Shown piece after piece: positions 1 through 10,585 of a stretch of 64,000 bases of DNA. Source of the DNA: Caenorhabditis remanei (taxonomy: Eukaryota; Nematoda; Chromadorea; Rhabditida; Rhabditidae); assembly GCF_010183535.1 (NCBI RefSeq), contig NC_071333.1, forward strand, positions 21,437,901 through 21,501,900, in the 5' to 3' direction. How positions within the stretch are numbered: position 1 is the first letter of the stretch; every line of letters begins with the position of its first letter. Both the position numbers and the translations under genes were made by a program. The notes under the pieces are model-generated. The model was not told the DNA's origin. It saw only the letters and a program-made list of their open reading frames with translations, and searched no databases.

Positions 1-471
1 AAGGAGTCATTTTTCGAATTTAGCCTCAAATATCAAATTCCCGCTCTAATCCCGGTTTTCGTATAAGATAGCATATTTCCCAAAGGCCGGGTCGAGTTTT
101 ATTCGATTGTCTCATGAATTTTGCGTTGATCCATGTAAAAATATCTGAAACTCAGAAAATAGTTCTATCCCCTTTTAAAGCATGCGACTAGATTAAAAAA
201 AATAGAGTTCGCAATCTAATTTTTTAACCCGGTTTTCAGTATGTCTTTGGCTGTTCATTTACAGCTCTTTTTGAGGACTTTGTAAACAAACAAACTAGAA
301 TTGCCTTGATAAACCTCGCTGGATTTTTGACTGTGAAAACAAAGCGTTTACTTCAGAAAATGAACGACACAATTTAAATTATTAATTATTTCATTGTCAC
401 AAAAAAAGAGACAAAATAGTAGCCATACAAAACTATAATAGGATTTTAGATTAGTAAATAAAGATTCCATG
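1..471. other. 3' flank of aminotransferase gene
   Basis: AT-rich sequence downstream of the minus-strand aminotransferase stop at 472. It presumably includes that gene's 3' UTR. I see no coding exon or repeat that I recognise. Confidence 0.5.
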
Positions 472-2457
472 TTACTGAGCAAACATATCAAGGATTTTCT
501 TGGCATTATCAAGAGTTTCGCCTTTTTTGAAAAAGCAGATGCGCACCATGCTGCTGTTTGAGTGCTTCATTTCCGGTGTAGAAAAGAACGCAGTCAATGG
601 GATTACAGCAAGCTTCTTTTCGCGACAGAGCCATCTGGTGAAAAGCAAGTCGGCTGGGTCATCCGACTCTTTTTGGCTGGATTTTGTGAACATCGGAACT
701 GAAAATAGAATTTGTCTTTTTAGAAAAACAAAACTCTGAGAAATAAAATATATTCCAATCACTCACTATTTTTAGCATTTGTATAGTCCGCCACCATAAA
801 GAATCCCGCTTCGGGCATGATTGGAGAGAACTGAGCTGTCGCGAGCATTTCAGCGAGTTTGGCACGTTTCACAGCAATCTCTTTGGGCAATTTATGAGCC
901 AAATATGACTTTTTCGAATTGTTGAAGTACTTGGGGAATTCATACGCAAAAGCCTTAGCGACGGCCAACTGGGTCGGTGTGGAGCAAGTATAAGCACAAT
1001 TCTGGTGAATGGTTTTGAGTGGAGCCAGGAGGTTTTTCGGGGCAATTGCCCATCCTAATTTCCAGCCAGTCACGGAGAAAACTTTTCCGGCACTTCCAAT
1101 GGAGATGGTCCGCTCGAACATGCCTGGAAGGCTTGCTGAAATATTATACTGTTAATTTGTCCACCTTTTGACTATATCTCACCAAAGCGAATCATGTCTA
1201 GGTGTTTTTCAACATGAAACTCGTAGACCTCATCTGCGACAACAATCAAGTTGTACTTCTTGGCAAGTTCGGCAATGCTCTCAAGCTCAGAAAGAGTGAA
1301 GAGCTTTCCAGTGGGATTGTGTGGGTTATTGATGACAATCATCTTGGTCTTCTCGCTGATTTTTTCCTCGAGTTCAGTGAAGTTGATTTTGAATTCAGCA
1401 GCACTTTCAGCTCTTTCTGGTAGTTGCATGAGAACTGGCACTGGGATCCCTCCAGCAAACCTGATTTGAGGTCCATAGCAATCAAATGCTGGCTCGATCA
1501 CTAAAATTGGAAAATATGGAAAAATTGAGTTATTAGAATAATTTTAATAGCGGGATAGTTATGTGTGAGCTAATCTGTCTGATCCGCCTTTCGCTGACCA
1601 TTCAGGGAAACCAACACCCCATTTCACCCACTGCAGACGTATCTGCGTAGCTCTAGTCAGTCAGCTTCAGAAATTGGCTCTTTCATTTCTCAAAAAATAT
1701 GAATAAAAACTCACCGATGACTTCGTCTCCTTTATTGATCCAAGCTTGGAATGCGTAGTACAATGCATGGTAGGCTCCAACAGTGATTAGGATATCTTCC
1801 AATGCGTTGACATTGACTTTATAGAAAGTGGTGTACCACTTTGAGAGCATTTCAACAAGTTTCGGATGACCAAAGCCACGAGTGTACTGGTGAGCTTCGA
1901 CCATACCTGGTTTCTTGGAAATCTTCTTGAGAATTTCAGTGACAAACTTCGGTGCTGGTCCGTCTGGGAATCCTTGACCGAGATTTACCGCTCTAGATTC
2001 TGCAGCTAGAGCAGTCAACTCGACCCTGAAACAAAACTGGTGATATTTCAAACAAAATATCCCATACTTGTTAAGGTTCTGCCCAGTCTGGCAAGCCCCT
2101 AGAAGGCCCAAAGGCCCGACATCAAAAAATGAACCAATTTTTTTTGACATTTTTTCAATTTTTCATCGAAAATGTAAACATTGATTTTGGATTTGATTTT
2201 TCAAAATTTCGTCTCGCTCTAAATGATAGTCGAAAATGTGACCTTTTCGTAAAAAAAAATTCAAAAACTTTGAATGTTGAATTTTGGCGCCAATCACCCG
2301 GGCCATCGGGACGTGGCTTAATTTCGCAGACAAAGCCCGACACGGGCCGGCACAGTCCGAGTCTTTGCCTAGGAAAATGTTTGAAGATAACCTACCAGAT
2401 AGAAGGAGATTGGTCACCAACTCTTTCAGCTGGAATCGGATTGAATGATGTTGTCAT
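472..2457 (-). CDS. Kynurenine/glutamine aminotransferase (KAT/GTK, PLP fold type I), 5 exons
   Basis: Cytosolic or mitochondrial PLP enzyme expected to transaminate kynurenine to kynurenic acid with a 2-oxo acid acceptor. Exons on the minus strand are 2396-2457, 1715-2025, 1183-1500, 767-1135 and 472-698. They sum to 1287 nt, giving 428 aa (human KYAT1 is 422). All junctions have GT/AG and keep frame; the first joins TG|G to make the conserved Trp-Val before the NLGQGFPDGPAP motif. Other landmarks are NNPHNPTGK, VVADEVYEF, and the Schiff-base lysine in SIGSAGKVFS at about residue 248, as in the human enzyme. The C-terminal SSMVRICF holds the carboxylate-binding Arg. The start was chosen because a splice-acceptor-like TTATCCAG lies just upstream of the ATG, which could be an SL trans-splice site. 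It resembles C. elegans nkat-1/nkat-3; which ortholog I cannot tell. It looks intact. Confidence 0.93.
2026..2395. repeat. Repeat-bearing first intron of the aminotransferase
   Basis: Intron 1 is 370 bp and contains a GC-rich segment at about 2285-2365 (cccgggccatcgggacgtgg, then cccgacacgggccgg). It belongs to the short GC-rich palindromic repeat type also seen at about 9540-9610 and 41075-41120. No coding potential is evident. Confidence 0.5.
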
Positions 2458-2842
2458 TGCTACCTGGATAAGAAACTTCAAAAATCGAAATGAGTGGCTG
2501 TATTTCAGGGAAACGATTCATGTAAAAGCACTGCTTTGAAAGGAAAATGTTAATAGAATGAATAATTATTCTGAGAATAATATCTAATATTATAATCAGT
2601 AAAAACGGAGTTAATATATATGCAGAAATAAACAAAAGATTGACAATAAGATTAGAATTACCAAAAAAGGAGACAAAAAGTGAGGCACAAAGAGAAAAGG
2701 ATTGTATTTGCCTACTCATCTCCTACAACTATTACACATTCACGTACCATTTCAAAATGTCATGGCAAAGTGCAAATCACATGATGAATCACTATAATGG
2801 TTTTATTCAGTTCATTCGAAATGTCACCCAAAGCACATGAAT

Positions 2843-3202
2843 TCACTTTGAATTGATTATTTTCCCTTTTGGAGCCACAGAGATGTGTCTATCAAAACTT
2901 AAAATAAACGAAATATCGTCACGGACAATGAAGAATGAAAGACTGATTTTATTGAGCCTGCTATACTGAATTTTCTTTAAGCTCCGCCCATCATTAAACG
3001 TATGTGGAACGCATGTACAGTTTACTGGTGATTTGTACTTCTTCCCTTTGTCGCAAAAATGCAAACATCTGTTAAACACGTGTCTGCTTTTAGAAACATT
3101 ACCAGAATGATCTCTGAGCGTGAAAACCGCCAAAATTAAGCTAGTGATGTCATATTCAAGTAAAGGAGAACAGCCGCCAGATGTTAAGTGTCTAGACAGC
3201 AC
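2843..3202 (-). other. Open frame, 119 aa, unrecognised
   Basis: An uninterrupted minus-strand frame with several cysteines, including RCLHFCDKG and VNCTCVP. It has no signal peptide and no clear splice partners. It could be an exon of a small secreted protein or chance. The surrounding 2458-3600 stretch shows no other recognisable gene. Confidence 0.15.
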
Positions 3203-3639
3203 TAATGAAGTCTCTGTGTAAAGTGATTGAAAAGACTGTTCAATAATTACGTCATTTTATGAACATGACCGTGAACCCGTAGATGTTACTTTTGCTTTCT
3301 ACTAGTTACACAGAATCAATATCAATACAAAAAAGTAGTAAATAAACGTACAAACTTTTCAAATGCTGAAAATATAATATTTCAAAAGGTATTAGAAAAT
3401 CTCGAGTAAAAAATAAATAATTTAAAACCGTGAATCAAGGAAAAAAAGTATGAAATTAGACATACAAAACAGTATACAGAGCCGCACATAGATTGAATCC
3501 AAATCGTTTATGTGAGCCGTGGTCAAGCGATGTGCTGATCTAAACTTTTTCCAATTTGATAGATTGGGGAAAAAAAGACGGTACTTTAGCTTTATCTTTT
3601 CATAAATGTTGTATCAAAAACCAAAACAAAACAATTATT

Positions 3640-4290
3640 ATAACAAAAAAATAAGCAACTCATGGTCAGATGAAGATCAGCGAAAAGGTCATACGCCAAT
3701 ACACCTACCCCGAATCATCCACTCCGCCCACTTGCACGTAGTAACATTGATCAAATATGAAACTTTGAAAGTTAATGTGCAAGGAGGGTCATATTTGTGA
3801 TAAAGGACGTCTTGGTACGATGTCCCCATCCCCACAAAAATAATTTTTGGAAACTCGCAAGGGCTAAAAATATTTTTTTGTGATCTAACAAGGTCCATGA
3901 ATAAAGTTTAAAAATATAAAACGTCAAATAAACAAAACAAACTTCATAATCTTTAGAGACTGACTCAAGTCAATGAAAAGGTCTACTTTCATGTTTCATT
4001 CTCGGCTCTTCAAAATATGTTCTCTTTTTCTATTGTGTCTCATGAACGTGAACTTGCAAAAAATGACTATAAAGTTTGGCCGACTGCTAGTTTCTTTGTT
4101 TTTGTGGAATTTTCACTTTAGTGATAACCGTTGGAAAAAAATTAAAATGGAAATGAGGACCTCCAAACTAAAAAGGACAAAACGCGGATTGCGGCGGTTC
4201 TAAATGTGTATTATATCCACGTATATTGCGGTCATATGATCGGTTGGGGGAAAACTGGAAGTGTCTCATTTTTGCTCTGAACACAGAATC
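3640..4290 (+). repeat. Dispersed repeat X, copy 1
   Basis: A core at 3715-3900 (ctccgcccacttgcacgta, catatttgtgataaaggac, cgcaagggctaaaaatat) matches copies at 4470-5270, 22379-23140 and 38459-39220. The tail at about 4080-4205 (ggacaaaacgcggatt) matches 39050-39170 and, inverted, 24300-24480. No transposase is visible, so it is probably a non-autonomous element or a segmental repeat. Boundaries are approximate. Confidence 0.7.
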
Positions 4291-4469
4291 AATTGGTAAC
4301 ATGGAAGAGCTATAATCTAGCCTTATGGAATCGTGTTCCAATAAAGTCATTCACCACGACATGTCCATTACTTTCAGTCTTTCGATAGGCTAGTCTGTTA
4401 GTTTCCATACTCAAGATGACGTTTTCGCCGGTGGGCCTGTCCCAAACTCTCATTCTGCTCAAAACACAT

Positions 4470-5270
4470 ACGCCGATACATTTGCCCCTAGTCTCGCACT
4501 CCGCCATTTGCACGTAAAACATAGCAACTGGCGGAACCCGGTAAGTTTTTGGCCGCCGGTTGCGCATAAGTCGTTGCGAGTGTCCACTAACAATAATCAA
4601 ATATGAGACTGTGGAAGTTTATGTGGAAGGAGCATGGCTGTCTCACGGCCGGCCGCGGCCCTAGGCATTTAGGGCCGCCGAGGCCGCGGATTAACCAAAC
4701 GGGCTGAATTTTTGTACGTCGACTAATCTTTGGGTCCTTTACAAGGCCGCCTGAAGAAGCGAAAATTTTCCATGGCTGGGAACTGGGATATAGAATTGGC
4801 CCACGGCCTTTTTGACAGCCTTGGGAAGGAGGGCCATATTTGTGATAAAGGACTCTGTTGGTACCAGGGTCTTTTCCCCACAAAAAAATTTTTGGAAGCC
4901 CGCAAGGGCTAAAAATATTATTCTTCCGTTTTTACAAAGTTCATGTCAGGCAGGAACTGTGAACACCAAATCCAAAAACTCCACTCGGTTTCTAAAGAAG
5001 GCACGTTATCACCCAAACAAAGCATAACGTCAAACTGGGGTACTGTAGTCTCGAGCCATTAAGAACATCTACCGTACCACTATTTTCAAAATTTCTGCTG
5101 TAGTCAGTTGTTCTTCCCAACATTTTTTTTTAGAATTTCGGGAAAAGAATATCATTTTATTAATGATGAACACTGAAAATCTATTGAAGTTTCTTATATG
5201 TTTATTTTGAACATTGAATTTTAAAACCATTGTTTCCTTCCGGAGGTTCTCAGAATCTTTGTTTGACAAT
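4470..5270 (+). repeat. Dispersed repeat X, copy 2
   Basis: Shares the ccatatttgtgataaaggac and gcccgcaagggctaaaaat motifs. It also shares a 3' part (aaggcacgttatcacccaaa, tactgtagtctcgagccatt) with the copy at 22379-23140. Inside it, 4640-4700 is a GC-rich insertion not present in the other copies. It has no coding function that I can support. Confidence 0.7.
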
Positions 5271-5279
5271 TGTGCTCAG

Positions 5280-6035
5280 AAACCGATCGTCTGTAAGATG
5301 ATCACTTGTATTGTGTTTCATAGATTGGACAAGCTTTAATCTGTCTGATGGGTCCTATGGAAAGCTGAAACAAAATAGTAACGTTTCCAGTTAACTGTAG
5401 CTCACTCTCACCTTTCGTTTCTTCTCCTCAAGCATTGTCTTCTTGGCATTTTTCTCAATTCCTCTCTGCTTTCTTGCCTCTCTCACAAATGCCGCTTCAA
5501 GGCTTTTCTTGACAATCCATGTGGCTCTTCAATCAGTCTTGGATGATTGTAGATATTTGTGCATTGAATGACAAATGACTGTCATCATCAAGCTCTCCCA
5601 TTTAAAAAATATGTATTATTATAAAAAAGGAAAGGTTTTCTACCTAATTAGTATTGTATTTTTATTCATAAGCCATTTTTAAGCATCATCCACAACTTTC
5701 TGTTTTGGTCTCTCCGGTCTGATCTCTCAGTTTCTTCTCCAATTAGCTCCTTGTCCATGACAATCTCCTTTCCGAAAAGCTCCTCATCGTCAAAATCATC
5801 GTATATTTGATCATCTTCATCATATTCAACCTCTTCATCAGAATCTCCACCTCTTCTCTCGTTACTGAAGAAAAGTGCCTGCTCGTCAAGTACTCCACCA
5901 GCTTGTGAGATGAAGTTATCGTTGAGTTCTCTTCCGTTCCTATCGTCTGTCACATTTTCCAACGCGTTGGCAACGTCTTCATCGAAAAATTCTGGCTGTT
6001 TCCAACCTTCGATGAAACGTACGGAAACCCAACAA
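5280..6035 (-). pseudogene. LTV1 ribosome-biogenesis factor pseudogene, copy 1 (N-terminus missing)
   Basis: LTV1 is a 40S subunit biogenesis and export factor. On the minus strand an LTV1-like frame runs from about 6030 (EFFDEDVANALENVTDD) through ELNDNFISQAGG and an acidic stretch (about 5800-5870), to about 5666. It continues in shifted frames at 5400-5560 (NIYNHPRLIEEPHG, REARKQRGIEKNAKK). A GT/AG intron at about 5353-5412 precedes LSIGPIRQIKAC. The shifted frames, the stop after MLKNGL and the missing N-terminal half mark it as a pseudogene. It lies downstream of an eIF3C pseudogene on the same strand. As I recall, eif-3.C and the LTV1 homologue are also neighbours in C. elegans. Confidence 0.75.
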
Positions 6036-6379
6036 GAAAAATTAAGATATTGTAAAAGGTTAACGAAGTTGTAGGGAAGGAAATAGTTGAACGGGGATAG
6101 AATAGAGAATAGTGAAAAATATTCAAGAATTGATCAATTCAACAACAAAAACAAAAACGAGTATTGGCGCCAGCAGCCAACTGGAACAACTGAAAAAAAA
6201 ACATGATAGCGGATTCCACCGAGAGAAGAAACAATTGAATAATGAAAATTTGGAGAGCACGTTGCTAATTTGGATGACGACGCTGTTGACCACCCTGTGA
6301 GTCTGAGTTTCCTCGCTTCCCGTCTTATCCTTGTCCTTCACGTCGTTATCCTTGGAAACCTCCTCTTTTCTTCTGCTTG

Positions 6380-7340
6380 TCTCCTTGCCGCTCGTTTATG
6401 CCTGGAAATCACAATCCAAAGTCCTTGATAGCCTCCACGTCCGGTACGTGGGTCGAGAATTCGCTCATTATTATCAGCATGAGTTTGGAGTTTGTTGAAC
6501 AAGTTGAGTGCAAGTATTCAAAGACGAGTTGGTCCAATAGTTGGCTCGTCGGGTGTGGCTGTCAATTCATTTTGGAGGATCATCTTACTGAAATTTTTTT
6601 ATCAAAAATTAGCTGTGAAAACAGTTGTGTTACCTGATAATGCTGTGCAAATCTTTCTTCAAAAGCTCGAACAACGAAGGAAACTTCTTGAGTGAACCTG
6701 TAGCATAAACGGTCAAGTAGGTGAGAAGGTATGTGCTAAGGGAGTCCTTTTGAACACGTCTCACAATCATACTCTTGACTTGCTCGGAAGAGGTTTCACA
6801 CCTTCTGGTTCATCTTGTCGTTGACAATGTATTCCTTACACTTCCTCCAGTCTCCTTGAGCATGGCTTTTAATGCAGCAACGACATGTTCACAAGTGTTC
6901 TCTGGTGGTCCGGTCACTGATTTTGATAGTGGAAACTGCGGCTAAGCATACGACGACGCAACTCAAACTCACAGCTGGGAATCTCAAAAAGCATTGAACA
7001 AATCAAAAAGACACATTCCATAAGTTCGACATTGATGTGCATGTGATAAGGAACCACGCGGGAACAATCGATCTCCTCTTGTTCGGCTGTGTTTCATGTT
7101 GACGAGATCCAAAAGCTTGAGCGAACAATTCTTTGGCACTGTGAGTGTTTTGAATCCTGGAAAGTCCTTGATGAGCTTCGCGTATGGATCCGTGACGGAA
7201 AGCACATAGTCCGAGTTGGCAAATGGTTAACTTGTAGAGAACTTGATTGTCAATATAGGAATGATCAACGAGCTCAGGACGAGCCATGGAGTCGAGATTA
7301 TCGCTGAAAAAAGATAATTTGCTAAACTTATCCATTCTAA
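6380..7340 (-). pseudogene. eif-3.C: eIF3 subunit C pseudogene, copy 1 (C-terminal half)
   Basis: eIF3C is a PCI-domain scaffold of the translation initiation factor eIF3. Three collinear minus-strand pieces match its C-terminal half. 7003-7335 holds QLGLCAFRHGSIREAHQGL and SAKELFAQAFG. 6660-6905 holds ENTCEHVVAALKAM and RRVQKDSLSTYLLTY. 6380-6600 holds LTATPDEPT, LALNLFNKLQTHADNNERIL and GRGGYQG. The pieces are joined by frame changes, and an in-frame TGA lies at 6518-6520 inside the last one. Intron-like acceptors remain, so this is a duplicated rather than a processed pseudogene. It is paired with the downstream LTV1 relic and has a tandem second copy at 12.6-13.95 kb. Confidence 0.85.
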
Positions 7341-7599
7341 GTAAAAATATAAAACATACCGGGATTTAGTGTTTTTGTTCACTTTTCTAATCCTCGCTGG
7401 ATTTGGAGTCGGAGCCGAAATCTCCTTTTTTGTAAATGAGGCAGTACATTTCTGAAAAGTAAAGAGATTTATGGTTTTTATAGGATTCGTAGTGTAAAAC
7501 ACATTTCTAATGTTTATTTATGAATTGTGAAATTGCCAAACTATGATAGCATCGAAACTGGGCGTGGGATTGCAAAATTCTATTTGATTTGATAATTCA

Positions 7600-8480
7600 T
7601 TTTAGCGTCCCACGGGAAGTAAGCTGTACCGAGATTTACATCAATTTGGAATTTGGAACTCACCGGTTCGCGTTGTCCTCAATGTATTGTTTCGTCATCT
7701 GTTGCTAAGTTTTCACTCTGGACGTTTCCGAGCTGTTGGGCCTGCACAAGTTTGCACACTGCAACGATTACGGGTTTGTAGCAGGTCCAATGATTTCTGA
7801 AAGATATCCATTGCCCACGGAAAGATTTTTCTAATTTTTTCTGAAGAATGATATTAAAAGAAAGCTCTATGAATCATATAATTCTTTGCGACGCTTTATG
7901 ACGGTTTGGAACTTGAAACTCACCGTTGAGTGTGGTTCTTATTGCATTGTTTGGATAATTATTGCTGAATCTCCACTCTGCCCGTTTCCAAGCTGTTGTG
8001 TCCGTGGTTTCTGGAAAATATTCATTGTCCACGGGTGGTTTTCATGAATCGGAACAATATTTAAAGAACAACTGACCTGTATAGCAATGCATTCGCCGGT
8101 TGTGCATTTTTCGACAATGGCCAGATTGTTCGGGACAGCATGGAGCCTGGAAAAAATGATTTCATGAAAACAATATTTTTAAAATTGATTGTCAAAAATT
8201 TTTGAAACAGATTTTTCTTGGTAATCCTCCAATTTTTTCCAACTGAAAGTAGAAATTAACAAAAAAAAAAGCGAAAACAATAAATGCGCACAGCTATCGG
8301 CAGCGCTAATGTTGACGTATTTCCCGACTTTGGCGCATTTCCCGATTTCGTTTTTTTTAGTGAGACTACATTTCGCTGCAACCGAAATGAAGAATTACAG
8401 ATTTAAATTTCAAAATACAGCAGAATATGGATAGCTGGACACAACATGGAGTCACAACTGATAAGGTTTTTGCACTGATT
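7600..8480 (-). repeat. Third unit of the duplicated block, copy 1 (gene-derived, unrecognised)
   Basis: Also present at 14080-14960 and 16190-16890. Minus-strand pieces with splice-like ends include VPNNLAIVEKCTTGECIAIQ (about 8090-8150) and an Asn-rich piece near 7930-8000. The distal part carries cagctatcggcagcgctaat in all copies in some form. I do not recognise the parent gene. 8480-9060 continues the block without clear coding sequence but resembles 17000-17170. Confidence 0.5.
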
Positions 8481-9119
8481 CTAAAAAAGGTAGTCGTCTT
8501 GGAAAAGAGCGGTCAACAATGATAATTATTATGTTTGTATTGTCGAATGTGACCCGAATATGTTGTACCAACAGATGATAGCTCTACGGTTGTTCTCCAA
8601 AAGATTTCTTTCTACTCTTTCAAATCATCGGCAATGACATATACTTCTCGAGTTGTATGGAAACTTATAGTGCAAATTGCACATTTAGCCCGCTTCTGTC
8701 CTATAATTTCGTGAAAATGCAAGCGATTTCAGAAGATTTGTCATGGTATGTGTTCTTATTTCCACCTCTGAGAAGTCGGCAAATGCATTTGTCATCGAAA
8801 CACTTGATGGCTGTTTCTGGAAGTTTGATTCTAGTGTTCATTAATTTTGAGAGAGAATTAAAAACTCACTTCATAAGCGGGGAAAAGGTGTACGTTGGCA
8901 GCGTCGTTGTGGTCAATCAAGTGGTGTTGGTCTTAATGCAGATTGTCTTCACGATAGTAGCCAAGATGTGTGTAGTCGAGAAATATTCGGTCAGTTTTGG
9001 AGGAGGCAAACACGAGAAGAACCGTGTGTGTACGACTTTTTTGTGGCTGAGGGGCCAGCAGACCTGGCCCGGCCCGTCAAATGACAAGTATGAACATTAT
9101 TTGTCATTAATGAGTTTGT

Positions 9120-10295
9120 CATCAATGAGTTGTTTGGTTCAAGAGCGTCTCCGATCCCGTAGTCGCATCATCGAGCTCTCCGATCTGGAGAAAAGATTTA
9201 TTTTTATCAGAAAGTGGAAAGGTTTTCTACCTGATCAGTATTGTTTTCTCTATTCACAAGCTCTTTGCAACATCATCCATAATTTCTGCCCTGTTCTCCC
9301 CAGTCTGATCTTCTTGGCAATCTCCTCTCCGAAAAGCTCCTCGTCGTCAAAATCATCGAAAATTCGATAATATTCATCGTCATCATCCTCTTCATCAGAA
9401 TCCCCACCTCTTCTCTCGTTTTTTAAGAAAACTGCCCTTAAGAACTCCACCCCATTTCGAGTTCTCCTCCGTTTTGTCACATCTTCCAACGCGTTGCAAC
9501 GTATTTATCGAAGAATTTAAATTTTTCAAAACCTCCGACCAGAATTGCAACGGGCCGGGCCGGCCGATTTGAGAATTTTCACCGGCCCGGCCCGGCCCGG
9601 TCGGCGGTGCAAAAATCACTGAGCAAAAATTTGAAAGTTTGAATTTTTTTGAAATTTTTTTTGATTTGTCTGCAAAAAGTCGATTTTTCGGCAATGTTTT
9701 TACACATCGATAAAACGCAAGCTTATATAGGATTTTTGAACATTTTTGATGAAAATTGAGAAAATTTTGTGAAAAAATAATGCACATTTTTTGGCTCCGG
9801 GCCGACCGAGCCGACCGGCAAATTTCTCTACTGGTCCGTGCCGATATTTTGCAAGTCTGTCTCCGATGGGATCGAAGAGAGGAGGAACTGAAAAGAAAGC
9901 AGAAGGAGCAGCACGAATGGATGTTTTCTCCACTTCCTCATGTACACTTTCTAGTTTCATAGGCTAAAAATTACTAATTTGAGGTCAAATATTAATAAGA
10001 ACTGTCGTTTACGTCATTGATATCTCGCTTATGCTGCAAATAATCATAGTCATCGTCGTAGTAGACTCCCTATTTCTGTTGTTCCTCCATATATGCTTGA
10101 TCTGGCTTAAATCGTTCATTCTTCTCCCTATCATCCGGCAGTCATCCAAAGCTTTGATTGGATTTCTTATTGATGAATACCTTTTTTTTATATGTTGTCC
10201 GCTTGGCAAAACGAATTCCCCGCAAACTGACGATAGAAATCCCTTTGCAGTTAAATTTTCGGTGAAAGAATATTTCAAGTTGAACTGACACTAAA
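9120..10295 (-). pseudogene. LTV1 pseudogene, copy 2 (near full span, disrupted)
   Basis: The second copy of the LTV1 relic. N-terminal pieces are KKKVFINKK (about 10180) and GVYYDDDYDYLQHKRDI (about 10025-10075), the latter preceded by an in-frame TAG. The acidic middle lies at 9250-9490 (NERRGGDSDEEDDDDE, FDDFDDEELFGEEI). A C-terminal scrap (ELDDATTG) sits near 9170. Frameshifts and stops abound, and 9530-9880 is interrupted by a GC-rich palindromic repeat. The N-terminal part survives here but is missing from copy 1. Confidence 0.75.
9530..9880. repeat. GC-rich palindromic repeat insertion
   Basis: A block dominated by ggccggg/cccggcc palindromes (9548-9606, and again near 9800-9825) within AT-rich flanks. 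It interrupts the LTV1 relic. Similar sequence occurs at 41075-41120 and 2285-2365. Confidence 0.6.
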
Positions 10296-10429
10296 AAGAA
10301 ATAGAGGAACAGTCATCTAAAAACGTTGGTTTAATTATTTTAAAAAAAGTACTAAAACACAACAAGAATAATTAAGATATTATAAAAGACAAACGAAGTT
10401 GTAGGGAACAGAAACAACTTAAACACTAC

Positions 10430-10576
10430 TGTTGCGTTTGTGCGATCGAGCCGTAAGCGAGTTATTTAGAACAGGTTTATTTACAAACTGATTTCCATAG
10501 GAAATAACAAGTTCAATAAGTAGAGCACGTGAACTAGGGTGCTATGCCAGGTTTCTATATCTTCACGGATATAACA
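10430..10576 (-). repeat. 3' LTR of TR-GAG element
   Basis: 147-bp direct repeat of 12279-12434. Read on the minus strand it contains an AATAAA signal and a CACGTG E-box. Confidence 0.9.
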
Positions 10577-10585
10577 TCTCTCCTT

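Noticed and set aside
1202..1469. Plus-strand frames across aminotransferase exon 3
   Set aside because: They are antisense shadows of a clearly conserved enzyme exon.
3973..4203. Plus-strand 76-aa frame
   Set aside because: It lies inside dispersed repeat X and is not conserved in the other copies.
8657..9370. Long plus-strand open frame (237 aa)
   Set aside because: It runs antisense through the tail of block 1 and the LTV1 relic of block 2. It has no splice, domain or composition support.
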